From Pontibacter aydingkolensis (GTDB taxonomy: Bacteria; Bacteroidota; Bacteroidia; Cytophagales; Hymenobacteraceae), in NCBI RefSeq assembly GCF_019443125.1, contig NZ_JAHYXK010000018.1, forward strand, positions 1 through 64,000: a stretch of 64,000 nucleotides of DNA. The letters run 5' to 3'. Both the position numbers and the translations under genes were made by a program. Below are positions 45,941 through 54,650 of this stretch, in pieces; position 1 is the stretch's first letter, and the number at the start of each line of letters is the position of its first letter. Under the pieces are notes generated by a model, which searched no databases, was not told where the DNA came from, and saw nothing but the letters and a program-made list of their open reading frames with translations.

Positions 45941-46933
45941 CTATGGCAGCACCTCATTTACAAGCACTTTCCCTTGTTCTAAGTCAGTTATGTTTTGTAG
46001 GGATATCTGGGCTATACTTTGCAAGGCATTGGTAGTAAAAAAAGCCTGATGGCCTGTTATCAGCACATTATTGAAGGACAGCAAACGCATGAATACGTCA
46101 TCCTGAATCACCTTATTGGACAAGTCCTCGAAAAACAGGTCTCCTTCTTCTTCGTACACGTCAAGCCCCAGGTAACTTATCTTTTCGGTTTTAAGCCCTT
46201 TAATTACAGCCTTGGTATCGATAATGGCGCCCCGGCTGGTATTGATCAGCATTACTCCATCCTTCATTTTAGCAATGGATTCATCATTGATCAGGTGGTA
46301 GGTTTGCGGTGTAAGCGGGCAATGCAGTGATATGATATCAGCTTGACGGTAGAGGCTATCCAGGTCAATCAACACCACGCCGATCTGCTCTGCTTCCTCA
46401 ATTTCAGTGATATCGTAGCCAAGCACTTTGCAACCGAAGCCTTTCAGAATGCGTGCTGTTACCAGGCCTATCTTACCTAACCCTATCAAACCAACTGTTC
46501 TGCCATGCAGGTCAAAACCCATAAGGCCGCTGAGTGCAAAATTACCTTCCCTGACGCGGTTATAAGCCCGATGGGTTTTACGGTTTAAGGTAAGTATAAG
46601 TGCCAAGGTGTGCTCAGCCACAGCATAAGGAGAATAAGCTGGCACACGCGCTACTTTAATCCCCTTTTCTTGGGCGGCAGTAAGATCTACGTTGTTGTAG
46701 CCGGCGCACCGTAAGGCTACAATTTTCACACCTGCATCAGTTAAAATCTGCAATACCTTTGCATTAACCGTATCGTTTACGAAAACGCATACGGCATCCT
46801 GCTCTTTTGCCAGCACAGCGGTGCTCTCGTTTAGCGGCACTTCCAAAAACTTGAGGTGATGCCTATGCTGCTTATTGGCATCCTTAAAGAAATGAATATC
46901 GTATGGTTTGGCGCTGAAGAATATAACATTCAT
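45941..46933 (-). CDS. D-2-hydroxyacid dehydrogenase, fermentative D-lactate dehydrogenase type
   Basis: 330 residues from ATG 46933 (MNVIFFSAKPYD); the frame extends 13 codons further to 46972 but the internal start fits the family. The NAD-binding domain has GLIGLGKIGLVTARIL; the active-site Arg lies in INTSRGAIIDT, the Glu in LDVYEEEGDLFFED and the His in ITGHQAFFTTNAL. The YEEE and FFED stretch is characteristic of LdhA-type D-lactate dehydrogenases that interconvert pyruvate and D-lactate with NADH. The following gene is a lactate permease. Because the permease family is named for L-lactate but can carry both isomers, the pairing is consistent. Confidence 0.9.
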   Translation of the reverse strand: MNVIFFSAKPYDIHFFKDANKQHRHHLKFLEVPLNESTAVLAKEQDAVCVFVNDTVNAKVLQILTDAGVKIVALRCAGYNNVDLTAAQEKGIKVARVPAYSPYAVAEHTLALILTLNRKTHRAYNRVREGNFALSGLMGFDLHGRTVGLIGLGKIGLVTARILKGFGCKVLGYDITEIEEAEQIGVVLIDLDSLYRQADIISLHCPLTPQTYHLINDESIAKMKDGVMLINTSRGAIIDTKAVIKGLKTEKISYLGLDVYEEEGDLFFEDLSNKVIQDDVFMRLLSFNNVLITGHQAFFTTNALQSIAQISLQNITDLEQGKVLVNEVLP

Positions 46934-47283
46934 ACTTCCGGGTTTTAAAGCTGGCAAGTGCCTGCAGTACAAAATATATCACATGGCAATACAGGCTTTA
47001 TCTCTCCTTATCCCACCATATCATGCTATACTTTACCCTACATAAGTTAATAGGTTACAATTACCTTTTCACTTGTCTATAGTATAACTACAGGTTGTTT
47101 ATTCTAATTATAAATCAATAATATTATCAAGCCAACACGTAGTATGATTTGGTAATTTTGGGAAACGGTAAGCTTGTAAGATGTGAAAAATCTAAAATTA
47201 AAGCTGCTGATGCTTAATTGTGTTGAAAGCAAAACCATTCAATCAATACACCGGCTTAAACTCCAGCAATGTAACCTAAAGCA
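46934..47283. other. spacer upstream of D-lactate dehydrogenase
   Basis: About 350 bp between the CapA gene end and the D-LDH start. It is AT-rich, with no gene-like frame. AAGTATA-type words occur near 47031 and 47083. No clear terminator or promoter motif is seen. Confidence 0.35.
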
Positions 47284-48513
47284 TTACCAGCTAAGAAAGA
47301 ATGAACCGTCCTGATTCAGTTTTACACTTGTACCAAGTTTATTGCATTCTCTGTTTAAGGTGCCCTGCAGCCACTTTGTATCTGAAGTTGAGGCATAGTT
47401 TAGTTTAAATTTCCGCACCTGCATCGGCACCATCTTAAGAGACTTCAGTTGCCCGGTAACAGGATCAATATTGGGGAAATACATTAGTGTCAGATCACCC
47501 CTGTACATCTCATGCCCACCAATCCCTTCATAGTCGTTAATAAAATCACCGGCACCGTACATGATCAGTTTCCCTTTGTATACTTCCATCCCCATCGGAT
47601 GGTGCGACGAATGCCCATGCACCAAGTCTACGCCTGCTTTATCTATTAACTGGCAGGCAAAGTACTGGTGGCTGGGCGGCACATCATAGCCCCAATTACT
47701 TCCCCAATGCACCGTGAACACCACAACATCGCCTTGCTGCTTTATTTCCTTTACCTGCTGCTGCACCATTTTAACAGTTGACTCACCCATGTCTGGCAAA
47801 AGGTTTATACCCGGTAAATCGCGTGCTGCAGCCCAGTCAGGAGAAATTCCGCTGTTTTGGGAGCCATAGGCCAGTACAATGATCCTGCCCTGCCTTTTCT
47901 TAAAAATAGCAGGCTTTCTGGCTTCGTTTAGATTCAAGCCTGCGCCGGCAAAAGGCACCCCTGCTTCTGATAAGGTCTTTATAGTCTCTGCAAGTCCGGG
48001 CCTTCCCCAGTCCAAAGTATGGTTGTTTGCCAGCGAGCAGAAGTCTACGCCGGCAGCAGTTAACACAGGTACATTGGCAGGGTGCATCCTGTATTGCACT
48101 ACTTTACCGGGCCATGGCGTATTATGGTTAGTTATACTTGTTTCAAGGTTTATGATCTTAAGGCCAGGAGACTCTCTACGCCATACTTCCAGGGCATCTC
48201 CCCAGATGTAGTCATAGGAAACCTGTTTTGGAATAGTCCCGTTTTTACGTTCTGCCAGCCTAACATAATCCCGCGCATCCTTTACATACGACTCATGGAT
48301 TTCAGGATCAACAGAATGCTGCAGCACCTGGTCAATGCCTCTGCCCGTCATCACATCGCCGCACAGAAACAGGGTAAGAGCAGCTGCAGTGTCTTGCGGT
48401 ACGAAATCATGCGCATTATTTCTCATGGCTTTGATATCAGCTTGTTGGTCAACAGCCAACAAGGCAAAGGTTAAGCTTAGTATGGCAATTTTACTTATCA
48501 TTTGGCTCTTCAA
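47284..48513 (-). CDS. CapA family (poly-gamma-glutamate synthesis type) protein
   Basis: 409 residues with a hydrophobic N-terminus (about 8-22) that could export it. The metallophosphatase-like CapA fold shows LFLCGDVMTGRGIDQVLQ, IINLETSITNH, CSLANNHTLDWG, FTVHWGSNWGYD and VHGHSSHHPMGMEVYKGKLIMYGAGDF, all conserved in the family. CapA proteins take part in poly-gamma-glutamate capsule attachment in Bacillus, but stand-alone members in Bacteroidota have unknown roles; no capB, capC or capD genes lie nearby. The HtrA protease gene is 83 bp upstream on the same strand. The nearby gamma-glutamyltransferase at 38-40 kb is a different operon. Confidence 0.87.
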   Translation of the reverse strand: MKSQMISKIAILSLTFALLAVDQQADIKAMRNNAHDFVPQDTAAALTLFLCGDVMTGRGIDQVLQHSVDPEIHESYVKDARDYVRLAERKNGTIPKQVSYDYIWGDALEVWRRESPGLKIINLETSITNHNTPWPGKVVQYRMHPANVPVLTAAGVDFCSLANNHTLDWGRPGLAETIKTLSEAGVPFAGAGLNLNEARKPAIFKKRQGRIIVLAYGSQNSGISPDWAAARDLPGINLLPDMGESTVKMVQQQVKEIKQQGDVVVFTVHWGSNWGYDVPPSHQYFACQLIDKAGVDLVHGHSSHHPMGMEVYKGKLIMYGAGDFINDYEGIGGHEMYRGDLTLMYFPNIDPVTGQLKSLKMVPMQVRKFKLNYASTSDTKWLQGTLNRECNKLGTSVKLNQDGSFFLSW

Positions 48514-48596
48514 GAATAAAGTATGCTATACGCCTCATCTCCAGTTAAACTGCTATGCTCAATCTGCCTCTGCCACAACTTTTGTATGCACCTAGC

Positions 48597-50120
48597 CTAG
48601 GCACCCAGCGGAATACTAAACACGAAGCCCGCTCCATCGGGTGTTATGCCTACAATCCGGACCATGTTGTTACGTGTGGCGGCAATGGCTTTTTCCATGT
48701 CTGATGTATTGTTTACAGGTATACCATTTATACTTGTAATGATGGTTCCCTCGGGTATCCCTGCCTTAAAGAAGAATCCGTTTCGCTGCACAGCTGTAAC
48801 ATAAACCCCCGACCTGAGGCGGTACTGTTGCTTCATGCGATCTGGTACAGGAGCAAAAGTTGCGCCGAGCCTGGCCTGAAAGCTGTCTTCAGAACGTTCG
48901 GCACCAGAAGCTCGCCTAGCTTCTTCTTCCCCTTTTAGCACCACATTTGCACTGCGGGTGCGGCCATCGCGCAGGAAAGTAAGCTGAACCTTATCGCCGG
49001 GGTTATACCTGGCAATGCGTTCCGAAAGCTCTGACGAGGAAGTGACGCTAACGCCATCTATCTTTTGTATGATGTCCCCTTCTTTCAGTCCGGCTGCTGC
49101 GGCTCCGCTGCCTGACTGTATGCCCGTAACATATACACCCTTCACTGAGGCAGGGTCTACACCAAGTTGCCTGAGCAAATCATCTTCAGCGGCAGGTGCA
49201 GGAAAACTTACTCCCAGGTAGCCACGCCTTACTTCGCCATACTTCCTGAAGTCGTTGACTATTTTGCGCATCAGATTTACAGGTATTGCAAATCCATAAC
49301 CTGCGTAGCTACCTGTTTGTGAAGCAATCGCCGCGTTTATGCCAATAAGCTTTCCATCTGTGTTTACCAGGGCACCACCACTGTTACCACGGTTTATAGC
49401 TGCATCCGTTTGAATAAAAGATTCTATTGCAGTATTAAAACCAGGCTGAGACGGGTCGGCGTAATAGTCCTGGCTTTGCCGGTTAAGTATACCTATACTT
49501 CTGCCTTTGGCACTGATTATACCCGCCGTTACAGTAGAATTCAGCGAGAAAGGATACCCTACTGCCAATACCCACTCTCCTACCTGCACGCTATCTGAGT
49601 TACCCAGCGGCACTACCGGCAAGTCACTTCCTTTTACCTTTACCAGGGCAAGGTCTGTGTCAGGATCTCGTCCTATCAACTTTGCACTGAAGGTTCTCTT
49701 ATCAGGTAAAACAACTTCAATGGCAGAAGCATTTTCTATGACATGGTTATTTGTGACTACATACCCATCAGGAGAGATAAGTACGCCTGAGCCTGAACCG
49801 TGTGCCGGAACAGCCTGGTTGCCATAAAACGGATTGCCTGAAACCACCGCTCGGTCGTACTGGGTATTAATGTGTACTACAGCAGGCGTTACCATGGCAG
49901 CTGCTCTAACAAAATCAGGGTTGCCGGCAGAGGAAACAGAGGCTGATGGATTTATATCTGAAAGAAGCGCACGGTTTTCCTCACCGAATAAACTTATACT
50001 TTCCCTGTTATCGAAATATCTGTATCCTGCTATCGCCAAAGCAGCCGAAAGCAAAGCGATCAAAATTACCAATCCTGCACTTTTCATGCGTCTGTCTATA
50101 GTTAAAGTATTACTTTCCAT
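48597..50120 (-). CDS. HtrA/Deg family periplasmic serine protease
   Basis: 507 residues from ATG 50120 (M-E-S-N-T-L-T-I-D-R-R); the open frame reaches 50168. A membrane segment (about 14-32) anchors or exports it. The trypsin-like domain has the full catalytic triad: His in VVTNNHVIENA, Asp in DPDTDLALVKV and Ser in INRGNSGGALVN (residues 126, 156 and 247 from this start). Two PDZ domains follow (about 280-385 with RGYLGVSFPAP, and 420-507 with LRSGVYVTAVQRNGFFFKAGI). It degrades or refolds damaged envelope proteins. It is divergent from the SDR gene and upstream of CapA on the same strand. Confidence 0.93.
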   Translation of the reverse strand: MESNTLTIDRRMKSAGLVILIALLSAALAIAGYRYFDNRESISLFGEENRALLSDINPSASVSSAGNPDFVRAAAMVTPAVVHINTQYDRAVVSGNPFYGNQAVPAHGSGSGVLISPDGYVVTNNHVIENASAIEVVLPDKRTFSAKLIGRDPDTDLALVKVKGSDLPVVPLGNSDSVQVGEWVLAVGYPFSLNSTVTAGIISAKGRSIGILNRQSQDYYADPSQPGFNTAIESFIQTDAAINRGNSGGALVNTDGKLIGINAAIASQTGSYAGYGFAIPVNLMRKIVNDFRKYGEVRRGYLGVSFPAPAAEDDLLRQLGVDPASVKGVYVTGIQSGSGAAAAGLKEGDIIQKIDGVSVTSSSELSERIARYNPGDKVQLTFLRDGRTRSANVVLKGEEEARRASGAERSEDSFQARLGATFAPVPDRMKQQYRLRSGVYVTAVQRNGFFFKAGIPEGTIITSINGIPVNNTSDMEKAIAATRNNMVRIVGITPDGAGFVFSIPLGA

Positions 50121-50524
50121 ACCTTTTGCCGTTACATTACTCCCGATGCTCTCCAAAACCAGCATCAACTAAAAGTATGCAACTACTAAAGATGCTGTTC
50201 ATCAGCTAATTCCTATTAAAGTTTAGTGCTTCTTGGTAAAGAAGGTTACGGAATTTTAATAAGCTATCCATGCCCTGTACTACGCATAAGTCATACTTCA
50301 AAAATAAAGTATCAGTTATAACAAATTAATCCTGACTGTTTTACAGCCGGATTGAGAAATACGACGTATTCTTAAACATATAATAATTAGAACTAATCCA
50401 ATTCACACCCCATTGCTCAACAGCAAAGTATAGCCAATTCCTCACCCTGTCTATTCATAGGCGATCCAAATGCTGTTTTACTCAGATAAATCAGTGAAGG
50501 AGGTAACAATCTAAATTTTAAACT
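50121..50524. other. divergent promoter spacer, HtrA/SDR
   Basis: About 400 bp, AT-rich. An AAGGAGG sequence lies at 50497-50503, 22 bases before the SDR start, too far for a normal ribosome binding site. No hairpin, repeat copy or gene is recognised. Confidence 0.35.
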
Positions 50525-51280
50525 ATGGAAAAGCAGTTTCAGGGTAAAGTAGCCATTGTAACCGGTGCAAGCTTTGGTATAGGCAGGTCAACAGCGATCC
50601 TGTTTGCGGAGCACGGTGCCAAAGTTGCCGTAGTAGACTGGAAAGAAGACGATAAAACTGTAAACAGTATAAAGTCTGCAGGCGGAGAGGCCATTTTCAT
50701 AAAGTGCGATGTATCAAAAGACAGCGATGTGAAGGCCATGGTAGAGCAAACCATTAAAACCTTTGGCAGACTGGACTATGCCTTCAATAATGCAGGCATT
50801 GAGGGAGAATCGGCCCCTACGCATGAGGTTACTGAGGAGAACTTCGACAGGGTAATAGGCATAAATTTGAAAGGCGTATGGCAGTGTATGAAGCACCAGA
50901 TCCCGCATATGCTCCAACAGGGCAAAGGCGCCATCGTTAACTGCTCTTCCATTGCAGGCGTTATCGGGTTTCCGGGTATACCTATCTATACAGCTTCGAA
51001 ACATGCTGTAATCGGTATTACAAAAGCTGCGGCCCTGGAGTATGCGCAGCAAGGGATACGGGTGAATGCTGTTTGCCCGGGAGCAATTCAAACAGCCATG
51101 ATCGACAGGTTTATAGAGAAAAACAAACTCACAAAAGACGCTATGGTTAGTGGAGAGCCTATTGGCAGGTTTGGGGAGCCGGAAGAAATTGCCGAGGCTG
51201 CCATCTGGCTCTGTTCAGACGCATCCTCGTTTACTACTGGCCATGCCCTGGTAGTAGATGGCGGCTGGGTAGCGAGGTAA
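50525..51280 (+). CDS. short-chain dehydrogenase/reductase (glucose 1-dehydrogenase-like)
   Basis: 251 residues, classical SDR. Cofactor motif TGASFGIG at 13-20, NNAG at 88-91, catalytic Ser142, Tyr155 and Lys159 (GIPIYTASKHAV), and a typical C-terminus GHALVVDGGWVAR. Asp38 at the end of the second strand (VVDWK) suggests preference for NAD(H) over NADP(H). It oxidises or reduces an alcohol or ketone; many near relatives are annotated as glucose 1-dehydrogenases but the substrate is not fixed by sequence. It stands alone downstream of a 400-bp divergent spacer shared with HtrA. Confidence 0.9.
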   Translation: MEKQFQGKVAIVTGASFGIGRSTAILFAEHGAKVAVVDWKEDDKTVNSIKSAGGEAIFIKCDVSKDSDVKAMVEQTIKTFGRLDYAFNNAGIEGESAPTHEVTEENFDRVIGINLKGVWQCMKHQIPHMLQQGKGAIVNCSSIAGVIGFPGIPIYTASKHAVIGITKAAALEYAQQGIRVNAVCPGAIQTAMIDRFIEKNKLTKDAMVSGEPIGRFGEPEEIAEAAIWLCSDASSFTTGHALVVDGGWVAR

Positions 51281-51357
51281 TCCTATTTAAATTGGTTAAG
51301 AATGAGATTAAACTTTATACGTATGCCATAATTTAACCAACACCACACTTCCATATA

Positions 51358-52175
51358 ATGAAATTCTTAACACAGCTACTAACCCATTATGCCTCATTGC
51401 TCCTGCTTATGCTATGTATAGCTTGCAAGGCTCCACCAATTGTACAACAAGTGCCACCACATTTACAAACCACTCCCTCTGAGCATGTTATCAGTCAGGC
51501 GGCAAGTATGGAGGGCGCGTGGCGTTTGCTTGCAGCAGATGGAAGTATATAGATGTTTCGGCAGTTAAGATAATCCAGGACGGATACTTTACAGTGGCAG
51601 TTTATAACCAGCAAGACAAGAAATTTGTGGGAACTTACGGCGGCACTTTTTCCAGCACCAATGGCCGGCACTTTGCAACGTATGAATTCAATAACTTCGA
51701 CTCTACTCTGGTAGGTAAATCGGTATCGGGCACGTCTACCATGCAAAATGGTAAATGGCAGACTACCGGCCTTGGCAAAAACGGCACTGCTACTGAAACC
51801 TTGGAGAAGATAAACGAGCAAGCTACAGACTCTCCCCTTGCCGGAACCTGGCGCATAACCAGCCGTGAGCGCGACGGGCAGATGAGCACCATGCAGCCCA
51901 GCCCGCGCAAAACACTGAAGGTACTTTCTGACACACGTTTTCAATGGATCGCCTTTAACTCCGAGACGGGAGAGTTTTCAGGCACAGGCGGCGGCACGTA
52001 TACAGCAGATAACGGAAAGTATATAGAGCATATCGAGCTCTTTTCACGTGATGCCAGCAGAGTAGGTATGCAGCTAACATTTAATTATGAAGTAAAGGAT
52101 GGCAAGTGGCACCACACCGGCCAGAGCAGCACGGGCAATAAAGTTAACGAGGTTTGGGAGCGCATTTCTAAATAA
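51358..52175 (+). pseudogene. frameshifted two-repeat lipocalin-like lipoprotein
   Basis: The first frame (51358-51552) gives a signal peptide with a lipobox (LLMLCIACKAP, Cys near 23) and ends just after MEGAWRLLAADG. A second frame (in phase from about 51516 to 52175) continues with KYIDVSAVKIIQDGYFTVAVYNQ and runs to WERISK. Restoring one base after 51542, where a Gly codon GGN is short by one base, joins them into about 272 residues. The mature protein has two similar domains: GAWRLL...GTYGGTFSSTNGRHFATYEF, and GTWRITS...GTGGGTYTADNGKYIEHIEL. This is a DUF4488 or lipocalin-like arrangement seen in Bacteroidota. It could be a true frameshift or a one-base assembly error. Confidence 0.75.
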
Positions 52176-52300
52176 CAAAACCTTCTAATTTATAGCGGAT
52201 TTTTGTTGTAATGCTGCCTGCTAATGCTGAACTTGAGTGAGCAGCATAAACAGGTTTATACTGTTACACCCAAACCCAATCTACCATTATAGCTGAAACT

Positions 52301-53137
52301 ATGGAACAGCTGGTTATAACCAAAGCCTCTGGCGAGCATGTACTTTTCTCGGTTGGCAAACTCAAATTGTCTCTCCGTAAGTCCGGAGCCAGCGATGAGG
52401 TGATACAGGAAGTTCTCCGCTTACTGGAGCCTAAACTGTACGAAGGTATCCCCACAAAAAAAATATACAAACATGCATTCGCTATACTTAAAAAACTATC
52501 TAAAAGCACTGCTGCCAGGTATAGCTTAAAGCAAGGAGTTATGCAGTTGGGGCCATCCGGTTTCCCTTTCGAGAAATTTGTGGCGGAGCTACTCAATGTA
52601 CAGGGCTATACTACGGAGATCGGTGTTTTTATAGATGGCCAATGTGTGCGGCACGAAATTGACGTTGTTGCCTCTAAAGACGGAAAGCGCTACATGATTG
52701 AATGCAAGTACCATAACCTGCACCACAATAAATCGGATGTAAAGATCCCGATGTACATCCAGTCCAGGTTTAAGGACGTGGAGAAAGTATGGCCTTCTGA
52801 ACACGAGTTTGAGATACGTTTTCACCAGGGTTGGGTAGTAACCAATACACGTTTTACTGAAGATGCCATACGTTATGCCAGCTGCGCAAACCTGCACCTG
52901 GTTGGCTGGGACTTCCCGCATAAAGGCGGTATAAAAGATATGGTGGATTCTTTTGCGCTTTATCCCCTCACCTGCCTTACAACACTCTCCCATACCGAAA
53001 AACAGCACCTGCTCGACATGAGGGTGGTACTGTGCAAAGAGCTGCTCCACAACGAAGCACTGCTGCATAAAGCCGGTGTTCGGGATAAGCGGATCCATAG
53101 TGTGCTAGACGAAGTTGAGAATCTATGCGGCAGTTGA
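52301..53137 (+). CDS. ATP-cone and PD-(D/E)XK restriction-endonuclease-like protein
   Basis: 278 residues. The first 80 residues form an ATP-cone domain (LVITKASGEHVLFSVGKLKLSLRKSGAS, then TKKIYKHAFAILKK), the nucleotide-sensing module that controls ribonucleotide reductases and NrdR. Residues 85-225 form an Mrr-like restriction endonuclease fold with Asp121 and Glu134-Cys-Lys136 (HEIDVVASKDGKRYMIECKYHN), preceded by a helix with FEKFVAELLNVQGY. The catalytic Asp and ExK residues are intact. The C-terminal 50 residues are helical. It ends one base before the next start, so it leads a three-gene operon with an AMP-phosphorylase-type enzyme and PRPP synthase. A DNA or RNA nuclease under nucleotide control is an inference. 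Confidence 0.85.
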   Translation: MEQLVITKASGEHVLFSVGKLKLSLRKSGASDEVIQEVLRLLEPKLYEGIPTKKIYKHAFAILKKLSKSTAARYSLKQGVMQLGPSGFPFEKFVAELLNVQGYTTEIGVFIDGQCVRHEIDVVASKDGKRYMIECKYHNLHHNKSDVKIPMYIQSRFKDVEKVWPSEHEFEIRFHQGWVVTNTRFTEDAIRYASCANLHLVGWDFPHKGGIKDMVDSFALYPLTCLTTLSHTEKQHLLDMRVVLCKELLHNEALLHKAGVRDKRIHSVLDEVENLCGS

Positions 53138-53138
53138 T

Positions 53139-54650
53139 ATGGAGGAAAACAACAGTAACATCATGCGGCTCCGCAGACTGGGAATTGAAACACATACCGA
53201 AAAGATCATCTTTATGCGGGCCGACTCCCCGGTTTGCCGCTCAGAGGGTTTTACTGCCAACACACGGGTTTCGGTTAACTATGGCTCGCAAAGTATAATC
53301 GCCACGCTAAACGTGATCACATCCGAACTGATCGAGCATGGGGAGGCAGTTTTATCAGAAGAAGCATTTAATAAGCTCGGAGCAACAGAAGGCGATCTGA
53401 TCACAGTGACGCATATACAGCCTATACTTTCGTTTAGTGAAGTACGGGCAAAAATGTTTGGCAAAAAATTTAACGAGTCTGCCATTCAGCGGATTATTTC
53501 GGATGTAACAAAGGGCTTATACTCTAAAATTGAAATAGCCGCCTTTGTAACCGTTTGCTCCGGTGATAACCTGGCGCTTGATGAAGTTATCTATCTTACC
53601 AAAGCCATGATAAACTCTGGCTCTACCTTAGAATGGGACGAGCCTATGATTATAGATAAGCACTGCGTGGGAGGTTTGCCGGGAAACAGAACAACGCCCA
53701 TTATTGTACCCATTATTGCAGCAGCCGGCCTCATTATTCCAAAAACATCATCCAGGGCAATTACTTCTCCTGCCGGTACTGCCGATGCCATCGAAACCAT
53801 GACACCCGTAAACCTGTCGCTGGAACAGATAAAGGATGTGGTGCGGCAGGAAGGCGGTTGCATGACATGGGGCGGGGCTGTTAAGCTGAGCCCTGTAGAC
53901 GATGTGATCATTTCGGTAGAGAAAGCGCTTGACGTAGACAGTGCCGGCCAGATGATCGCTTCTGTACTGTCTAAAAAAGCAGCTGCCGGATCAACACATG
54001 TGGTGATCGACATTCCCGTTGGTGAAACAGCCAAAGTAAGGTCCAAAGAAGAGGCTTTTTTGCTGGAGTATTATTTAAGGGCTGTGGGGCTATCCATTGG
54101 GGTGGGAGTTGAAGTGATGATAACAGATGGTACGCAGCCGGTAGGGCGCGGCATTGGTCCTGCACTGGAGGCGATGGATGTTCTGTCAGTACTGCGCAAC
54201 GAACCCGATGCCCCCACCGACCTGAAAGACAGGGCTGTGCAGCTTGCCGGCCTTATGCTGGAGGTTGCAGGTGCTGCACCAAAAGGCAGAGGAACTGACC
54301 GTGCACTCGGCATATTGGAAAGCGGCCAGGCACTTGACAAATTCTACCGGATATGCGAGGCCCAGGGCGGGTTTAGGGAACCGGTGCCTGCAGCTATACA
54401 ACACGATGTGCTGGCCATGACCAGTGGTGTGGTACAAGCTATCGATAATCGCAAATTAGCCAAAGTAGGAAAGCTGGCGGGTGCACCAAAATCCGCGGGT
54501 GCAGGTATCCATTTCAAGGCCCCAATTGGGAAATATGTTAAGCAAGGAGAACCACTCTTCACGATCTATGCAGCTTCTCAGGGTGAGCTAAGCTATGCCC
54601 TCAACTTTTTGCACAGCTCTACTCAAATTGTTCAACTGGCAGCATTATGA
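53139..54650 (+). CDS. thymidine/AMP phosphorylase family enzyme (NMP phosphorylase type)
   Basis: 503 residues from ATG 53139, one base after the previous stop; an earlier in-frame ATG at 53115 overlaps the previous gene. The length and the N-terminal domain of about 85 residues ahead of the phosphorylase core match archaeal AMP phosphorylases and their bacterial relatives, not ordinary thymidine phosphorylases (about 430-440). Core motifs: IIDKHCVGGLPGNRTTPIIVPIIAAAGL, KTSSRAITSPAGTADAIE and GGCMTWGGAVKLSPVDD. The C-terminal domain has AGAGIHFKAPIGKYVKQGEPLFTIYA. In archaea this enzyme converts AMP and phosphate into adenine and ribose 1,5-bisphosphate. It overlaps the PRPP synthase start by four bases. 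Confidence 0.87.
   Translation: MEENNSNIMRLRRLGIETHTEKIIFMRADSPVCRSEGFTANTRVSVNYGSQSIIATLNVITSELIEHGEAVLSEEAFNKLGATEGDLITVTHIQPILSFSEVRAKMFGKKFNESAIQRIISDVTKGLYSKIEIAAFVTVCSGDNLALDEVIYLTKAMINSGSTLEWDEPMIIDKHCVGGLPGNRTTPIIVPIIAAAGLIIPKTSSRAITSPAGTADAIETMTPVNLSLEQIKDVVRQEGGCMTWGGAVKLSPVDDVIISVEKALDVDSAGQMIASVLSKKAAAGSTHVVIDIPVGETAKVRSKEEAFLLEYYLRAVGLSIGVGVEVMITDGTQPVGRGIGPALEAMDVLSVLRNEPDAPTDLKDRAVQLAGLMLEVAGAAPKGRGTDRALGILESGQALDKFYRICEAQGGFREPVPAAIQHDVLAMTSGVVQAIDNRKLAKVGKLAGAPKSAGAGIHFKAPIGKYVKQGEPLFTIYAASQGELSYALNFLHSSTQIVQLAAL

Noticed and set aside
47284-48513. Poly-gamma-glutamate capsule locus
   Set aside because: Only a CapA-like gene is present; capB, capC and capD are absent.
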